The position numbers and the translations under genes were made by a program. This document shows positions 7,090-15,969 of a stretch of 64,000 bases of DNA, piece after piece. The DNA comes from Gelria sp. Kuro-4. GTDB taxonomy: Bacteria > Bacillota > DTU030 > DUMP01. The notes under the pieces were generated by a model, which was not told where the DNA came from, ran no database searches, and saw only the letters and a program-made list of their open reading frames with translations. The DNA lies in assembly GCF_019668485.1 (NCBI RefSeq), contig NZ_AP024619.1, forward strand, positions 1,921,001 to 1,985,000, in the 5' to 3' direction. Positions within the stretch are counted from its first letter, which is position 1. Every line of letters begins with the position of its first letter.

Positions 7090-9159
7090 TTACTGGTGAT
7101 AATGGGGCAAATGGGGACAGACGGATTCGACAAGATGGACCCCCTTCGCGGTAATCCGTATGCCAGCACGCCCCTTCTGCACCTGCACGTAGTCTGCAAG
7201 GCTCAATTCTTTTATGCAGGTACGAACCCGAGCTTCAGTAATAGGAATGCCATCTGCTTGCATTGCTGCTGCTATTGACCGCCTACCAACGCTTTTTCCC
7301 TGCTGGGCCATCTGGTATGCTTTAGTAAGAACGGAAAGAACATCAGGCTCAATGCTCGCGTTTTGACCAGATTGGTCATTGGAGCAGGAATCCGACATGC
7401 CGGATTTAGCTATGTAGTCGGGTACGTCTTCAACGGTCAAATCAGCATCGGTCATCGACATCATATACTCAATGCAGTTCTCCAGTTCCCTGATGTTACC
7501 TGGCCACCTGTACCGTTTGAACAGGTCTAGCACCATCGGAGACACCTGACGCTCGTCTCCCTTGCGCTTCATAATGTGGGAAACAAGCGCGGGGATGTCA
7601 TCGATACGCTGTGCCAGGGTGGGGAGAGTCAACGGCAGCACGTTGATTCGATAGTAAAGGTCTTTGCGGAACAGCCCTTGCTGCACCATCTCCAGGAGAT
7701 TCTTGTTGGTCGCACATATGATCCTGACATCCACCGGAACCAAGCCTATTCCGCCGACCCTCATCGCTTCCTTTTCTTGTAAAACACGCAGCAACTTGGC
7801 TTGTAGACAAGGTGAGATGTCACCTATCTCGTCAAGAAACACCGTCCCGCAATGCGCCTGCTCGAATAGGCCAGGCTTGCCCCCCTTCTTTGCACCGGTG
7901 AAAGCGCCCTCATCATAGCCAAACAACTCGCTTTCGAGCAAACTGTCAGGCAGTGCGGCACAGTTTATCGCAACGAACGGATAGCGTGCCCTCGCGGACG
8001 CATTGTGAATCGCTTGCGCGAACAATTCTTTGCCCGTACCGCTCTCCCCGCATATCAGCACCGCTCCGTCCGCACGGGCAATGCTCTTGGCCATCGTTAC
8101 GCATTTTCGGATGGCGTCGCTGTTACCAACTATGTCCTCAAAAGAATATTTCGCAATATATCCCGTCCTGCGGAGCGCACGGCGTACCTTGGCATCGAGT
8201 TCCTGTATTTCTTCAGTTTTCCTTAATGTGATAACGCCGGTGGTTTTCTTACCGTCCTGCTCGACCCATGCTTTGTTGACGACGAATGCGTTCCGCCCCA
8301 GGCTGTACACCTCGTCCAGCACATGGTCCCTGGTTCTCAGTGGGAATATAGGTACCACTTCCCAAAGCGTTTTGCCAACTGATTGCCACGCCTCTTTCTT
8401 CAGCAGTTTCTCAGAAGCTTTATTAAAAAGCTTGATCCTCTCATTCTCATCAAATGTGATGATACCTTCTTGCACCAAGTCAAGGACTAGTTCTAACTCC
8501 TTTCTCGTCGCGACAAGGCGGTCAAGTATCGCTAGCAACCCTGGGTTCCTGGGTACAGTTTCCTGGTAGTGTTTAGCTATAGTACGGCTAAGATCGAGGT
8601 CAAGGATTTGGAGCCGAGTAGCAATGTCTAGAAGGGTACTCGCGTCAATAACTCTGTCCCCGATGTTTACTACTTTGGAGACAATGCTCGGTACGCATTG
8701 CATTTCATTAGGGGTGATAGCAATGCCAAGGTTAGGAACCGGGCTGCCTGGATACACTGCAGTCAGCTGGATGTGGCGTGCCCCGAGTTCATAAAGCAAA
8801 GCCACAGTCTCAACGGCAGCTTCCTGCTCGTTGTTTACCAGCATCGCCCTAGTCCTTGATGGCAGATTGATCACCTGTTCCCACCCCTGACGCTGCAGAG
8901 TGCGGCGAATTGCAAGGATGGGAGTCCCCCGGTCTGCTACTCTAGCAACTTCCCCAACCCACCTTTCACCAGGCACGAGAATGAGATCCCCCTTAATAGG
9001 GCAGCAGACGTCTGATACCAGTGGGTGCACTTCGAATTCTACGCGATTCCCCAGGAAAGCTTCAAGCTGAGTTCTCAGTACCTCACCTACCCTCAGTGTG
9101 TACGTGGCAATACATATCTTTGGACGATCGGCAATCTCCACTGTTTTTCCCTTTTTCAT
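7090..9159 (-). CDS. Sigma-54-dependent transcriptional activator with PrpR_N and PAS domains
   Basis: The 689-aa regulator has three recognisable parts. Residues 1-215 resemble the PrpR N-terminal sensory domain. A PAS domain follows (about 225-330, [20 protein letters not shown]). The AAA+ domain spans about 345-575, with Walker A GESGTGKE near 370, the sigma-54 contact loop GAFTGA at 418-423 and WPGNIREL near the end. The C-terminus is not a plain Fis helix-turn-helix. It looks like a winged-helix segment ([18 protein letters not shown] ... GIRITAKGV). It lies upstream of, and in the same direction as, the cluster driven by the sigma-54 promoter at 6997-7011, and is its likely activator. 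The ligand is unknown. Confidence 0.92.
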   Translation of the reverse strand: MKKGKTVEIADRPKICIATYTLRVGEVLRTQLEAFLGNRVEFEVHPLVSDVCCPIKGDLILVPGERWVGEVARVADRGTPILAIRRTLQRQGWEQVINLPSRTRAMLVNNEQEAAVETVALLYELGARHIQLTAVYPGSPVPNLGIAITPNEMQCVPSIVSKVVNIGDRVIDASTLLDIATRLQILDLDLSRTIAKHYQETVPRNPGLLAILDRLVATRKELELVLDLVQEGIITFDENERIKLFNKASEKLLKKEAWQSVGKTLWEVVPIFPLRTRDHVLDEVYSLGRNAFVVNKAWVEQDGKKTTGVITLRKTEEIQELDAKVRRALRRTGYIAKYSFEDIVGNSDAIRKCVTMAKSIARADGAVLICGESGTGKELFAQAIHNASARARYPFVAINCAALPDSLLESELFGYDEGAFTGAKKGGKPGLFEQAHCGTVFLDEIGDISPCLQAKLLRVLQEKEAMRVGGIGLVPVDVRIICATNKNLLEMVQQGLFRKDLYYRINVLPLTLPTLAQRIDDIPALVSHIMKRKGDERQVSPMVLDLFKRYRWPGNIRELENCIEYMMSMTDADLTVEDVPDYIAKSGMSDSCSNDQSGQNASIEPDVLSVLTKAYQMAQQGKSVGRRSIAAAMQADGIPITEARVRTCIKELSLADYVQVQKGRAGIRITAKGVHLVESVCPHLPHYHQ

Positions 9160-9366
9160 TCCAGACCCCCCAAGTTTCTCACCAGTTCTCTACGGCACAG
9201 CGCTAGGCCCAAAACCGCTCCGCCACAACTACCCGCGAAAACAATGGGAAGAGCAGTGATCTAAGAGTCTGGCCACACGCAAAAGTAGCTTGTTAACAAC
9301 ATAACAAAAGGAACTGGGAACGTTCAGACAAAGGCCAGCTAGAAAGGAACCTGGTTGGATCGTTTG

Positions 9367-9483
9367 CTAATGATCCCAGCCAGCCGCAATGCTGACCACG
9401 AAAAAGGAAGCAATCATCGCTAATCCCACAAGCGCCCCCATTCTTTTATCGGTGAAAGTCGCTTTTGTTTCCTTCACACTCAC
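9367..9483 (-). CDS. Possible 38-aa single-helix membrane protein
   Basis: A short frame with GTG start encodes a charged N-terminus (about 14 residues, SVKETKATFTDKR), a hydrophobic helix (GALVGLAMIASFFVVSIAAG) and a WDH end. The amino-acid pattern looks like a real small membrane protein. The ribosome binding site is weak, and an upstream in-frame GTG is an alternative start. It precedes the sigma-54 activator gene on the same strand. It could be a symporter accessory protein or a remnant of a larger gene. No family is recognised. Confidence 0.4.
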   Translation of the reverse strand: MSVKETKATFTDKRMGALVGLAMIASFFVVSIAAGWDH

Positions 9484-9517
9484 CAGCGCCAGGCTGCCTT
9501 CAAGCACACATTAAGGA

Positions 9518-9537
9518 AATAAACGGGATGTAACCCG
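9518..9537 (-). terminator. Weak hairpin terminator after the DUF5658-like pseudogene
   Basis: On the minus strand ACGGGTTACATCCCGT forms a short hairpin followed by TTATTT. It lies about 15 nt beyond the stop of the reading frame ending at 9550. Confidence 0.4.
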
Positions 9538-9549
9538 TCCCTTTCTCGC

Positions 9550-9850
9550 CTAGGGATTGATTAAAAAGACTTGTGCGACATTGTTAATACATGATAGGGT
9601 GAACACCATCCAGTCGTTGTACCCTTTGTTCTTGCTCAGGAACGCCCGCGCTATGGCATATGTACCTGCGACCTCGGGGCACTCCGAGCTTGATCCAGTG
9701 GGAATACGCCGCAGTGGCGATGTGGGTAACCAGCGGATTGCCCTTGACCAGTCTATGCCGTAATCCGAACACGGTGGAGTAGTAATCCGCCACATTAGCA
9801 AGCAGCATTATCTTCACCGCCTGCGTCAGCTGCTTTTGTCTTGTGCTCAT
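9550..9850 (-). pseudogene. Frameshifted small membrane protein gene (DUF5658-like), copy 2
   Basis: Two overlapping minus-strand frames join to a protein of about 100 aa. The first (from ATG at 9850) reads MSTRQKQLTQAVKIMLLANV, then ADYYSTVFGLRH and EGNPL-like KGNPLV, ending SHWIKLGV. The second continues AGTYAIARAFLSKNKGYNDW and ends INNVAQVFLINP. The D...T...G..E.NPL pattern with about three membrane segments resembles DUF5658-type small membrane proteins. One frameshift near 9690 separates the halves. Two further partial copies lie at 3166-3290 and 10395-10500. The family assignment is tentative, but the repeat relationship is visible directly. Confidence 0.6.
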
Positions 9851-9858
9851 ACCCAACC

Positions 9859-10002
9859 CTATGCTGTTCTGGCTTCCATGCGGCTAAAGAGTTCACGCCG
9901 GAATCGCCTTTCTCCTTCTTCGGAAGCAACAAAAAGCCGGATGCGTTCTACACCCGGCCCAATGTACCCAAAGGATTTGCACTCACATTTCAGCCCACCC
10001 AT
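9859..10002 (-). CDS. Hypothetical 47-aa protein
   Basis: An ATG start with AAGGGA 9 nt upstream opens a 47-codon frame. The product begins MGGLKCECKSFGYIGPGVER and has a charged helical C-terminal half rich in E and R. It ends 8 nt before the start of the frameshifted membrane protein gene, so the two may once have formed an operon. No family is recognised. It sits among remnants, so it could itself be decayed. Confidence 0.35.
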   Translation of the reverse strand: MGGLKCECKSFGYIGPGVERIRLFVASEEGERRFRRELFSRMEARTA

Positions 10003-10019
10003 ATGGCAAATCCCTTGAA

Positions 10020-10240
10020 AAAACGAACGCCTTACTCACACCACTGGTACAGGTAATCATCCATACATCCAAGTGCTTTCGCAAAGGCTTTTGCCTGTAT
10101 ATCTCCCACTCTCTCAGGTTTTTCAGATTCACGCCGAGGATTTGGGCAAATTCCACCTTCATCAGTCCCCTGCACAAGCGCGCCTTTCTTATCCGCTGGC
10201 CCAAGGTCTCCTCTGCCGATTCTCCAAAGCAGCCAAGATA
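10020..10240 (-). pseudogene. Remnant of an Xre-type helix-turn-helix regulator
   Basis: The minus strand encodes ESAEETLGQRIRKARLCRGL followed by FAQILGVNLKNLREWEIYRQKP. This is the shape of an Xre/Cro DNA-binding domain (LGQRIRKARLERGLTQxELAxLLGV...W...). The expected glutamine-rich turn is altered. The frame extends upstream into sequence that does not look coding, so the N-terminus is not credible. Position among other remnants suggests a decayed gene. Confidence 0.5.
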
Positions 10241-10394
10241 AGCTATAGATACCAGAAGGCCCTGCAGTACCACGTCCTGGACCAGGCGATTGAAACCAAG
10301 GGGGAGCGGCAGGGGAAAGCCTCCGTTAAGGCACATTGTGCCCGAGAGCAACACACCGGCCATCTTCTCCCACCGACGATCATCATGGCCCCCA

Positions 10395-10500
10395 CCTTCC
10401 CTTCACTTTTGTCTACTGCCGAATTAATACCCTCGTAGGGTGACCAACATCCAACCGTTGTAGCATTGCTCCTGGAAAAAGCCGCTCTAGGCCCTATGTA
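10395..10500 (-). pseudogene. Remnant 3 of the DUF5658-like small membrane protein gene
   Basis: Minus-strand sequence reads RAAFSRSN, then in another frame AYNGWMLVTL, then INSAV. This parallels RAFLSKNKGYNDWMVFTLSC and INNVAQ of the copy at 9550-9850. The nucleotides around 9599-9628 and 10439-10468 are also visibly alike. Only the C-terminal part remains. Confidence 0.5.
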
Positions 10501-10550
10501 CACGCTGTATACCTTCTGTCTGCCGTTATTTCGCATAACATAGGGCATTT

Positions 10551-10595
10551 CAGGCGCCGTGCAGGCCTTCAGCCCGCACGGCGCCTGGTTTTTTG
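10551..10595 (+). terminator. Strong rho-independent terminator without an obvious gene
   Basis: CAGGCGCCGTGC and its exact complement GCACGGCGCCTG are separated by 13 nt and followed by GTTTTTTG. This is a strong plus-strand terminator. No intact plus-strand gene precedes it, so it may belong to a lost gene or an unannotated small RNA. Confidence 0.75.
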
Positions 10596-10677
10596 TCTTG
10601 AGACCAGAGGAAATAGCCTGTCCTTCATCCGGGAGTGACTCCCCTAGCAACGTCTAGACTTCGGAATTGAGATTCTG

Positions 10678-11067
10678 ATGCACCTTCGTTCTCTCAAGCG
10701 CTCGCGGGCAGAAGTATCCCTCTATGACCCCATTGGCGTGGATAAGGAAGGGAATGAAGTCGTGCTTTTGGACGTGCTCGGTACCAGCGCGGACGTGGTG
10801 GCCGACCTCATTGAGAGCCGGTTTGAAAAAGAAAAGCTCTACGAGAAGATCCGCCGCCTGGGTCGGCGGGAACGCAAGGTCCTGGAGCTCCGTTACGGCC
10901 TTCCTTGCGGCGGCAAGAAAACGCAGCGGGAAATCGCCCGCCTTCTAGGGATCTCCCGCTCCTACGTCTCTCGCATTGAAAAGCGCGCTCTGGCCAAGCT
11001 CTGCGGCGAACTTTTGCGCGAGGAAACGTACCCCTCTCCTTCCAGGAATGCAGTCAAGGGGCGCTGA
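10678..11067 (+). CDS. Sigma-K C-terminal half (regions 3-4 only)
   Basis: The 129-aa product matches the C-terminal half of the late mother-cell sigma factor. It reads MHLRSLKRSRAEVSLYDPIG, then VDKEGNEVVLLDVLG, RRERKVLELRYGLP, and the region 4 helix-turn-helix TQREIARLLGISRSYVSRIE. The -10-recognising region 2 is absent. Homology extends a few codons upstream of the ATG (GIEILMHLR, compare ENEILMHLR in sigma-K) and then stops. That is about where skin-type elements split sigK in Bacillus. The ORF resembles SpoIIIC in content and length. It may be one half of an interrupted sigK, or a truncated duplicate. On its own it is unlikely to be a functional sigma factor. Confidence 0.8.
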   Translation: MHLRSLKRSRAEVSLYDPIGVDKEGNEVVLLDVLGTSADVVADLIESRFEKEKLYEKIRRLGRRERKVLELRYGLPCGGKKTQREIARLLGISRSYVSRIEKRALAKLCGELLREETYPSPSRNAVKGR

Positions 11068-11094
11068 TCCCTGGCGAGCCGTGGAAATCAAATG

Positions 11095-11190
11095 CATCTT
11101 CCTCCACCAGTCGCTCAGGCTCCTACCGGAATGTCGGCCCCTGCAAGTCCCCATGCAGCCTTTGCCTTTCCAGCGTTCATGGTGACAAGA
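11095..11190 (-). pseudogene. Remnant of an HD-GYP domain gene
   Basis: Minus-strand sequence reads AAWGLAGADIPVGA and closely parallels KGYFGLAGADIPVGA of the intact HD-GYP gene at 34286-34894; the nucleotides are also alike. It follows the sigma-K fragment in convergent orientation, as the intact gene does at 34.2 kb. Only about 30 codons are left. Confidence 0.65.
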
Positions 11191-11276
11191 AGCAAAGCGA
11201 GGCTGATTATAGTAGAGCCCAAGGTAGTAGGACCAAGAAACACACGTCTTCCTGGAGGCAGAGGCATCGCCGGCAA

Positions 11277-11285
11277 CATAATATA
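11277..11285 (+). promoter_or_regulatory. Possible sporulation-type -10 element
   Basis: CATAATATA fits the CATANNNTA -10 pattern of mother-cell sigma factors (sigma-E/sigma-K). It lies about 50 nt upstream of the large surface-protein gene. No clear matching -35 element was found, so this is weak. Confidence 0.25.
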
Positions 11286-11336
11286 CTGTGAGGAATCGAC
11301 TACGGCGCCGGAACACTCCATTGAGGAGGCTGCAAT

Positions 11337-14300
11337 ATGGACGACAGCTCTGTGTCGCTTGCCACATCTAGCCCCACGGCCTACGGGAACCTCGCTCTCG
11401 ACGTCCGGGACGTGCTGACGGGAGTCCAGGTACCGGAGTTCCGTTATCTCGTGAACGAGGACAACGTGGGCGATCCCCAAGTTGAACTGCCCGAAGACGA
11501 GCGCGACCCCAGCCTGTTTCCCTCCTTGAAACCGGGTGCGAGTTACAGCCCTGTTGTGCTGGCAGGGGAAGCCCGGGGGATGTCTACGGCGATATTTGCC
11601 CTGCCTGCCGGCAAGTACTTGGTTACCGTCCTGGCCCCGGGCTTTAAACTGGGTGGGACATGGGTGACGGTACCGCCCGGTGCGGACGTGACGGCCGAGG
11701 TCAAGCTCCATCCTCATCCCCTACCCCTGTCGCGCATACGGGTGCACGTTTTTCACGACAACCACCCGGTGAACGGCGAAGACGATTTTCCGTTGGAGAT
11801 GGGGCTGGAAGGCTTTCGCATTACCGTTACTGATGCCGTCGGAGAAGTCACCGTCGACTATTTCGGCAACCCGCTCGGCACCGCGTACGAGCGTACCCCG
11901 GAGGGAAATATCGTCTTGGATGAGTTCGGCCGGCCGGTCCCTATTCCGGGCACGGGCGGGGTGGTTCTCACCGATGCCGCCGGGAACGCGCTCATCGATA
12001 ATCTGGCTCCCGGTAAGTACGGGGTCCAGGCCATTCCGCCGGATGGGACGGACTGGATCCAAACCACTACAATTGAGGGAACCCATGTCATCGATGCTTG
12101 GATTGAAGAAGGCAACGACGGCTACAGCCCGCGGGAAGGCTTTCAGGCCCCCTTGGTCTGGATAGGATTCGTGCGGCCGCTGGATTTCCCGTCGCCCGGG
12201 TCAGAGAACACCGGTACGATAAAAGGGCGAGTGCGCACGATCATCGAGTTTATACCCCCCTTTAAACCGTTAACCTTGGGAGAGCCGGTAGACCGCCCTT
12301 GGCTGGCCCTCAGCGACATCGGCGCCGACGACCAGCAGGTCTACACCGGGCGGGGCGACAGCGACGGCACCTTTCTCATTCCCAACGTACCGCCGGGCGT
12401 GTACCAGCTCGCCATCTGGGATGAGCCGCTGGATCACATCATTTCCTTCCGCACAGTGGAGGTGGGGCCGAACCAAACCGTGGATCTCGGTGAAATCGGC
12501 ATTCCGCGCTGGTTTGGGTATATTCAGGGCACGGTATTTATCGACCCCGACGGCGACGGCGTGCGGGAAGAGGGCGAACCGGGCATCCCCAACGTCGCCG
12601 TCAAGACGCGCTTCAAAGACGGCAGCGTGCAGTACACCACAGTGACCGACCCGCGGGGAGACTATCGGCTGGACGAAGTGTTCGAGCTGGAGCGTTTCGC
12701 CGTGGCGGAAGTCGGCTTCACCCGCCTGGCCCGCACCGGAGCCACCGGCACGCCGGACTTCGGCATTCCCCTGGTTGACCCCGCCAACCCGGGCGGGCTG
12801 TGCCGCGATGAGGCCGGGCATTACGTGCGCTGCCCGGAAACCTATCCGAAAGCGCTTACCCTGGCCGAGCTCACCTGGGCGGCGAAGACGAACCGGATCG
12901 ACTGGGGTAAGAGGCCCTACATGGCGGCAGAAAACGGCGGCATCTCCGGCATGGTGTACTACGCCACCATGCGCAATGAAACCGACCCCCGGTATGCGAT
13001 AGCCGAAGACTACGAACCCGGCATACCCGCCGTAACGCTCAATCTTTACCGAGCCGACGTTGACCCGGAAACCGGTCAGGTGGTCCAAGGAAAGCTCATC
13101 AACACGACGATCACCGATGCGTGGGAACACCCCACCGGCTGCATAGACCACGACGGCAATTCCGTGAACTGCACAGAGGTTCCGAATATCTCCAACCAGA
13201 TCCGCCCGGGCGTTTTTGACGGAAGCTATGCCTTTGAGACTTATTGGGACCCCTTTTACGGTGCGCCCGGTGCCGTGGAAAAACCGCTTCCGCCTGGCTC
13301 TTACATCGTCGAGGTCGTTCCCCCGCCCGGCTATAAAACCCTGGGCGAAGGCGGGTCCACCAACAAGGAGCAGGGTGACGTCTTTGTCCCCTCTCCCAGG
13401 GCAGACCGGTTGCCGGGTCGGCCTGAAGGCAGCCAACTGCGCATCGCCCCGCCCCCGTTTTATTCACCACCGCCTCCGTTCTTTGAGTTCACCAAAAGGG
13501 TAGTGCGGGTGGCAAACGGGCTTAATGCCACCGCCGACTTCTTCTTGTACACCGACGTCCCCGTCCCGGGCCGGATAGTCGGTTTCCTGCTGGACGACGT
13601 AAACCTGGAGACAGATCCGGCTTTCATTTACTACGGCGAAAAGCGCGGCATTCCGAATACGCCGGTGGGCATCAGAGACTTCACCGGCCGCCTGCTGACC
13701 ACGGTGCATTCGGATATCAACGGGATATTCGAAGTACTGTTGCCGTCCACCTATACCTGTAACCTTCCCACTCCCTCCGGCATCGCTCCCGGCATGTACC
13801 AGGTCGTCGGGAACGATCCGGGGGACCCGGACAGCCCCAACCCGAACTACAACCCCAACTACCAGTCGCTGAAAATGGTCTTCGACGTTTGGCCGGGTAA
13901 GACCACTTACGCCGACGTAGCTCTCTTCCCGATAACCGCCTTTGTCGCCGCCCCGGGGGTGCAGTTTGCCCAACCGCCTCAGTGCCGGGTGAGTCCGGAC
14001 ACACCGCAGATCTTCCGGGTAAGCCAAGTGTACGTCGACCTGCTCTCCCTCGATGACGGGCCCAGGACTTTCGACATCCTCGGCACGGGTTTTGGGGACG
14101 CGCCCGGCAGGGTCACCTTAAACGGCCAGGCCATCCCGGTGCTGGAGTGGACGCCCTTCCACGTAAGAGCTCTGGTTCCATATGGTTTTCAGCCGGCCGG
14201 CCCGGCGCAACTTTCCCTGACCAACGCCGCGGGCAAAGGGAGCTGCACCGGTATCACCATGCACCTCTTAATGGAAGGCGTCTACCGGCCCAACTTGGCC

Positions 14301-15941
14301 GTCGTCGCCCAGGACGGGACCGGCCGCTACGGCAGCATTCAGGCGGCCATCGACAACGAACCAGACGGCACGGTGGTGGTGGTTAAGCCGGGTATCTACT
14401 ATGAAAGCCCGATCCTCTACAAGAACATCAAGCTCCAGGGCATGGGCAGCGGAGGGATCAGGGCGGACGGTTCCGGCGTGCAGGGCTCGGTTATTGACGG
14501 CAGGTTTTTCCTCTCTTACCAGCAAGAGTGGCTGGCAAAGCTGGAAAGCATCGATTTTGACGGGCCGGAACAGGTGCCGCCCGGCCAGGTTAAAGATATA
14601 AGCAGCGGCCAAGCGATCACAGTAGTAGCTAAGTCCGGAGCCTTCCGCGCCGATTTCGCGCCGCAGATAGACGGCTTTACCATTACCGGCACCCGGGGCG
14701 AAGACGCCGGCGGGATCTACATCCATGCCCACGCTGATTACCTGGTCGTCAGCAACAACATCATCCAGAGCAACGGGGGAGGCTTCGGCGGCGGCATCAC
14801 CATCGGCCGGGCTTACGCGGGCGACAACTACAATGCTAACATCCATATCCATCACAACCGCGTGTTGAACAACGGCGGTATCAGCCTGGCGGGAGGAATA
14901 GGCATCTTTAACGGGGCACGGAACTACCATATCGAGTACAACGATATCTGCGGCAATTACTCGGCGGAATACGGCGGCGGCATCTCCCACTACGGTTACA
15001 GCCCTGGCGGGAAAATCCACCACAACCGCGTGCTCTTTAACGCCTCCTTCGACGAAGGAGGGGGCATCTTCATCGGCGGCGAACAACCGGTACCGCCCGC
15101 GACGCTGACCAGGGGGTCCGGGGAAGTTGAGATTTTCAACAACCTGATCCAGGGCAACATCGCCAACGACGACGGCGGCGGCATCCGCCTCCTGCAGCCT
15201 TTGGACTTCCGGATCAACATTTATAACAACATCATCGCCAACAACGTCTCCACCGACCTGGGCGGCGGTCTGGCCCTCGACGATGCGTCCAATGTCGCCA
15301 TCTTTAACAACACCATCGCCAAGAATATCAGCACCGCCACCGCCGAGGACAGCGACGGCCGGCCCCACGGTGCCGGCTTGGTAAGCGAAGCGAACAGCGC
15401 CGCCTTCCAGGCTTACCTTCCGCCGGGCTCGCCGGCTTTCAGCAACCCGGTTCTTTTCAACAACATCTTCTGGGATAACCGGGCGGGCACTTACAACCAG
15501 TCCCTTAACGGCGGCCGGGGCGGTATAGCCGGGATCGGCGCTCCCGGGGACCCGGAACCGGTTAGGGTGCTGGACCTGGAGGTCTTCGGCGCTCCCGGAA
15601 AGCTCAATCCCGAATACTGCAGCCTGTCCCAACCATATGAGGGCGGCAGCAACAATCTTACCGGCAACCCCGCGTTTGTAGCGGAATACGACACCCGCCT
15701 TACGGCCGTGGCCTTCAATATGGAACCCGACTTCCGCTCGGTCAAAATAGTGACGGCCGTCCCCGAACTCGAAGGAGATTACCACTTGAAGAGCACCTCG
15801 CCGGTCATCGACCGGGGCGCCGCACAGGTCGTAAGGGATAAAGAAGTGTTTTCCGCCCCCGCCGACGATTTTGACGGCCACCGGAGGCCCCAGGGGGCGG
15901 GGTACGACATCGGCGCCGACGAAGTGGTAGCTGCGGGTTAG
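11337..15941 (+). CDS. Large multidomain beta-helix/SdrD-B-like surface-type protein
   Basis: The 1534-aa protein has a string of immunoglobulin-like/carboxypeptidase-regulatory and SdrD-B-like modules in its N-terminal 870 residues (for example GTVFIDPDGDGVREEGEPGI near 400). An IPT/TIG-like domain follows at about 884-965 (FDILGTGFGDAPGRVTLNG). A right-handed parallel beta-helix covers about 985-1520, beginning GRYGSIQAAIDNEPDGTVVV. Its repeats are rich in NNIIxxN and GGGI turns. There is no signal peptide, membrane segment or LPXTG motif. The ATG at 11337 has GAGGAGG 7 nt upstream. It heads a plus-strand operon with three multicopper-oxidase paralogues, the first 28 nt downstream. A self-assembling surface, perhaps spore-surface, protein is my inference. 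Confidence 0.8.
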   Translation: MDDSSVSLATSSPTAYGNLALDVRDVLTGVQVPEFRYLVNEDNVGDPQVELPEDERDPSLFPSLKPGASYSPVVLAGEARGMSTAIFALPAGKYLVTVLAPGFKLGGTWVTVPPGADVTAEVKLHPHPLPLSRIRVHVFHDNHPVNGEDDFPLEMGLEGFRITVTDAVGEVTVDYFGNPLGTAYERTPEGNIVLDEFGRPVPIPGTGGVVLTDAAGNALIDNLAPGKYGVQAIPPDGTDWIQTTTIEGTHVIDAWIEEGNDGYSPREGFQAPLVWIGFVRPLDFPSPGSENTGTIKGRVRTIIEFIPPFKPLTLGEPVDRPWLALSDIGADDQQVYTGRGDSDGTFLIPNVPPGVYQLAIWDEPLDHIISFRTVEVGPNQTVDLGEIGIPRWFGYIQGTVFIDPDGDGVREEGEPGIPNVAVKTRFKDGSVQYTTVTDPRGDYRLDEVFELERFAVAEVGFTRLARTGATGTPDFGIPLVDPANPGGLCRDEAGHYVRCPETYPKALTLAELTWAAKTNRIDWGKRPYMAAENGGISGMVYYATMRNETDPRYAIAEDYEPGIPAVTLNLYRADVDPETGQVVQGKLINTTITDAWEHPTGCIDHDGNSVNCTEVPNISNQIRPGVFDGSYAFETYWDPFYGAPGAVEKPLPPGSYIVEVVPPPGYKTLGEGGSTNKEQGDVFVPSPRADRLPGRPEGSQLRIAPPPFYSPPPPFFEFTKRVVRVANGLNATADFFLYTDVPVPGRIVGFLLDDVNLETDPAFIYYGEKRGIPNTPVGIRDFTGRLLTTVHSDINGIFEVLLPSTYTCNLPTPSGIAPGMYQVVGNDPGDPDSPNPNYNPNYQSLKMVFDVWPGKTTYADVALFPITAFVAAPGVQFAQPPQCRVSPDTPQIFRVSQVYVDLLSLDDGPRTFDILGTGFGDAPGRVTLNGQAIPVLEWTPFHVRALVPYGFQPAGPAQLSLTNAAGKGSCTGITMHLLMEGVYRPNLAVVAQDGTGRYGSIQAAIDNEPDGTVVVVKPGIYYESPILYKNIKLQGMGSGGIRADGSGVQGSVIDGRFFLSYQQEWLAKLESIDFDGPEQVPPGQVKDISSGQAITVVAKSGAFRADFAPQIDGFTITGTRGEDAGGIYIHAHADYLVVSNNIIQSNGGGFGGGITIGRAYAGDNYNANIHIHHNRVLNNGGISLAGGIGIFNGARNYHIEYNDICGNYSAEYGGGISHYGYSPGGKIHHNRVLFNASFDEGGGIFIGGEQPVPPATLTRGSGEVEIFNNLIQGNIANDDGGGIRLLQPLDFRINIYNNIIANNVSTDLGGGLALDDASNVAIFNNTIAKNISTATAEDSDGRPHGAGLVSEANSAAFQAYLPPGSPAFSNPVLFNNIFWDNRAGTYNQSLNGGRGGIAGIGAPGDPEPVRVLDLEVFGAPGKLNPEYCSLSQPYEGGSNNLTGNPAFVAEYDTRLTAVAFNMEPDFRSVKIVTAVPELEGDYHLKSTSPVIDRGAAQVVRDKEVFSAPADDFDGHRRPQGAGYDIGADEVVAAG

Positions 15942-15969
15942 CACGTGGACGAGAAAGGAGCTTACGGCC

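Noticed and set aside
9348-9370. Plus-strand sigma-54-like sequence around CTGGTTGGATCGTTTGC
   Set aside because: The GG and GC are not 10 nt apart in either register, and no gene follows on that strand.
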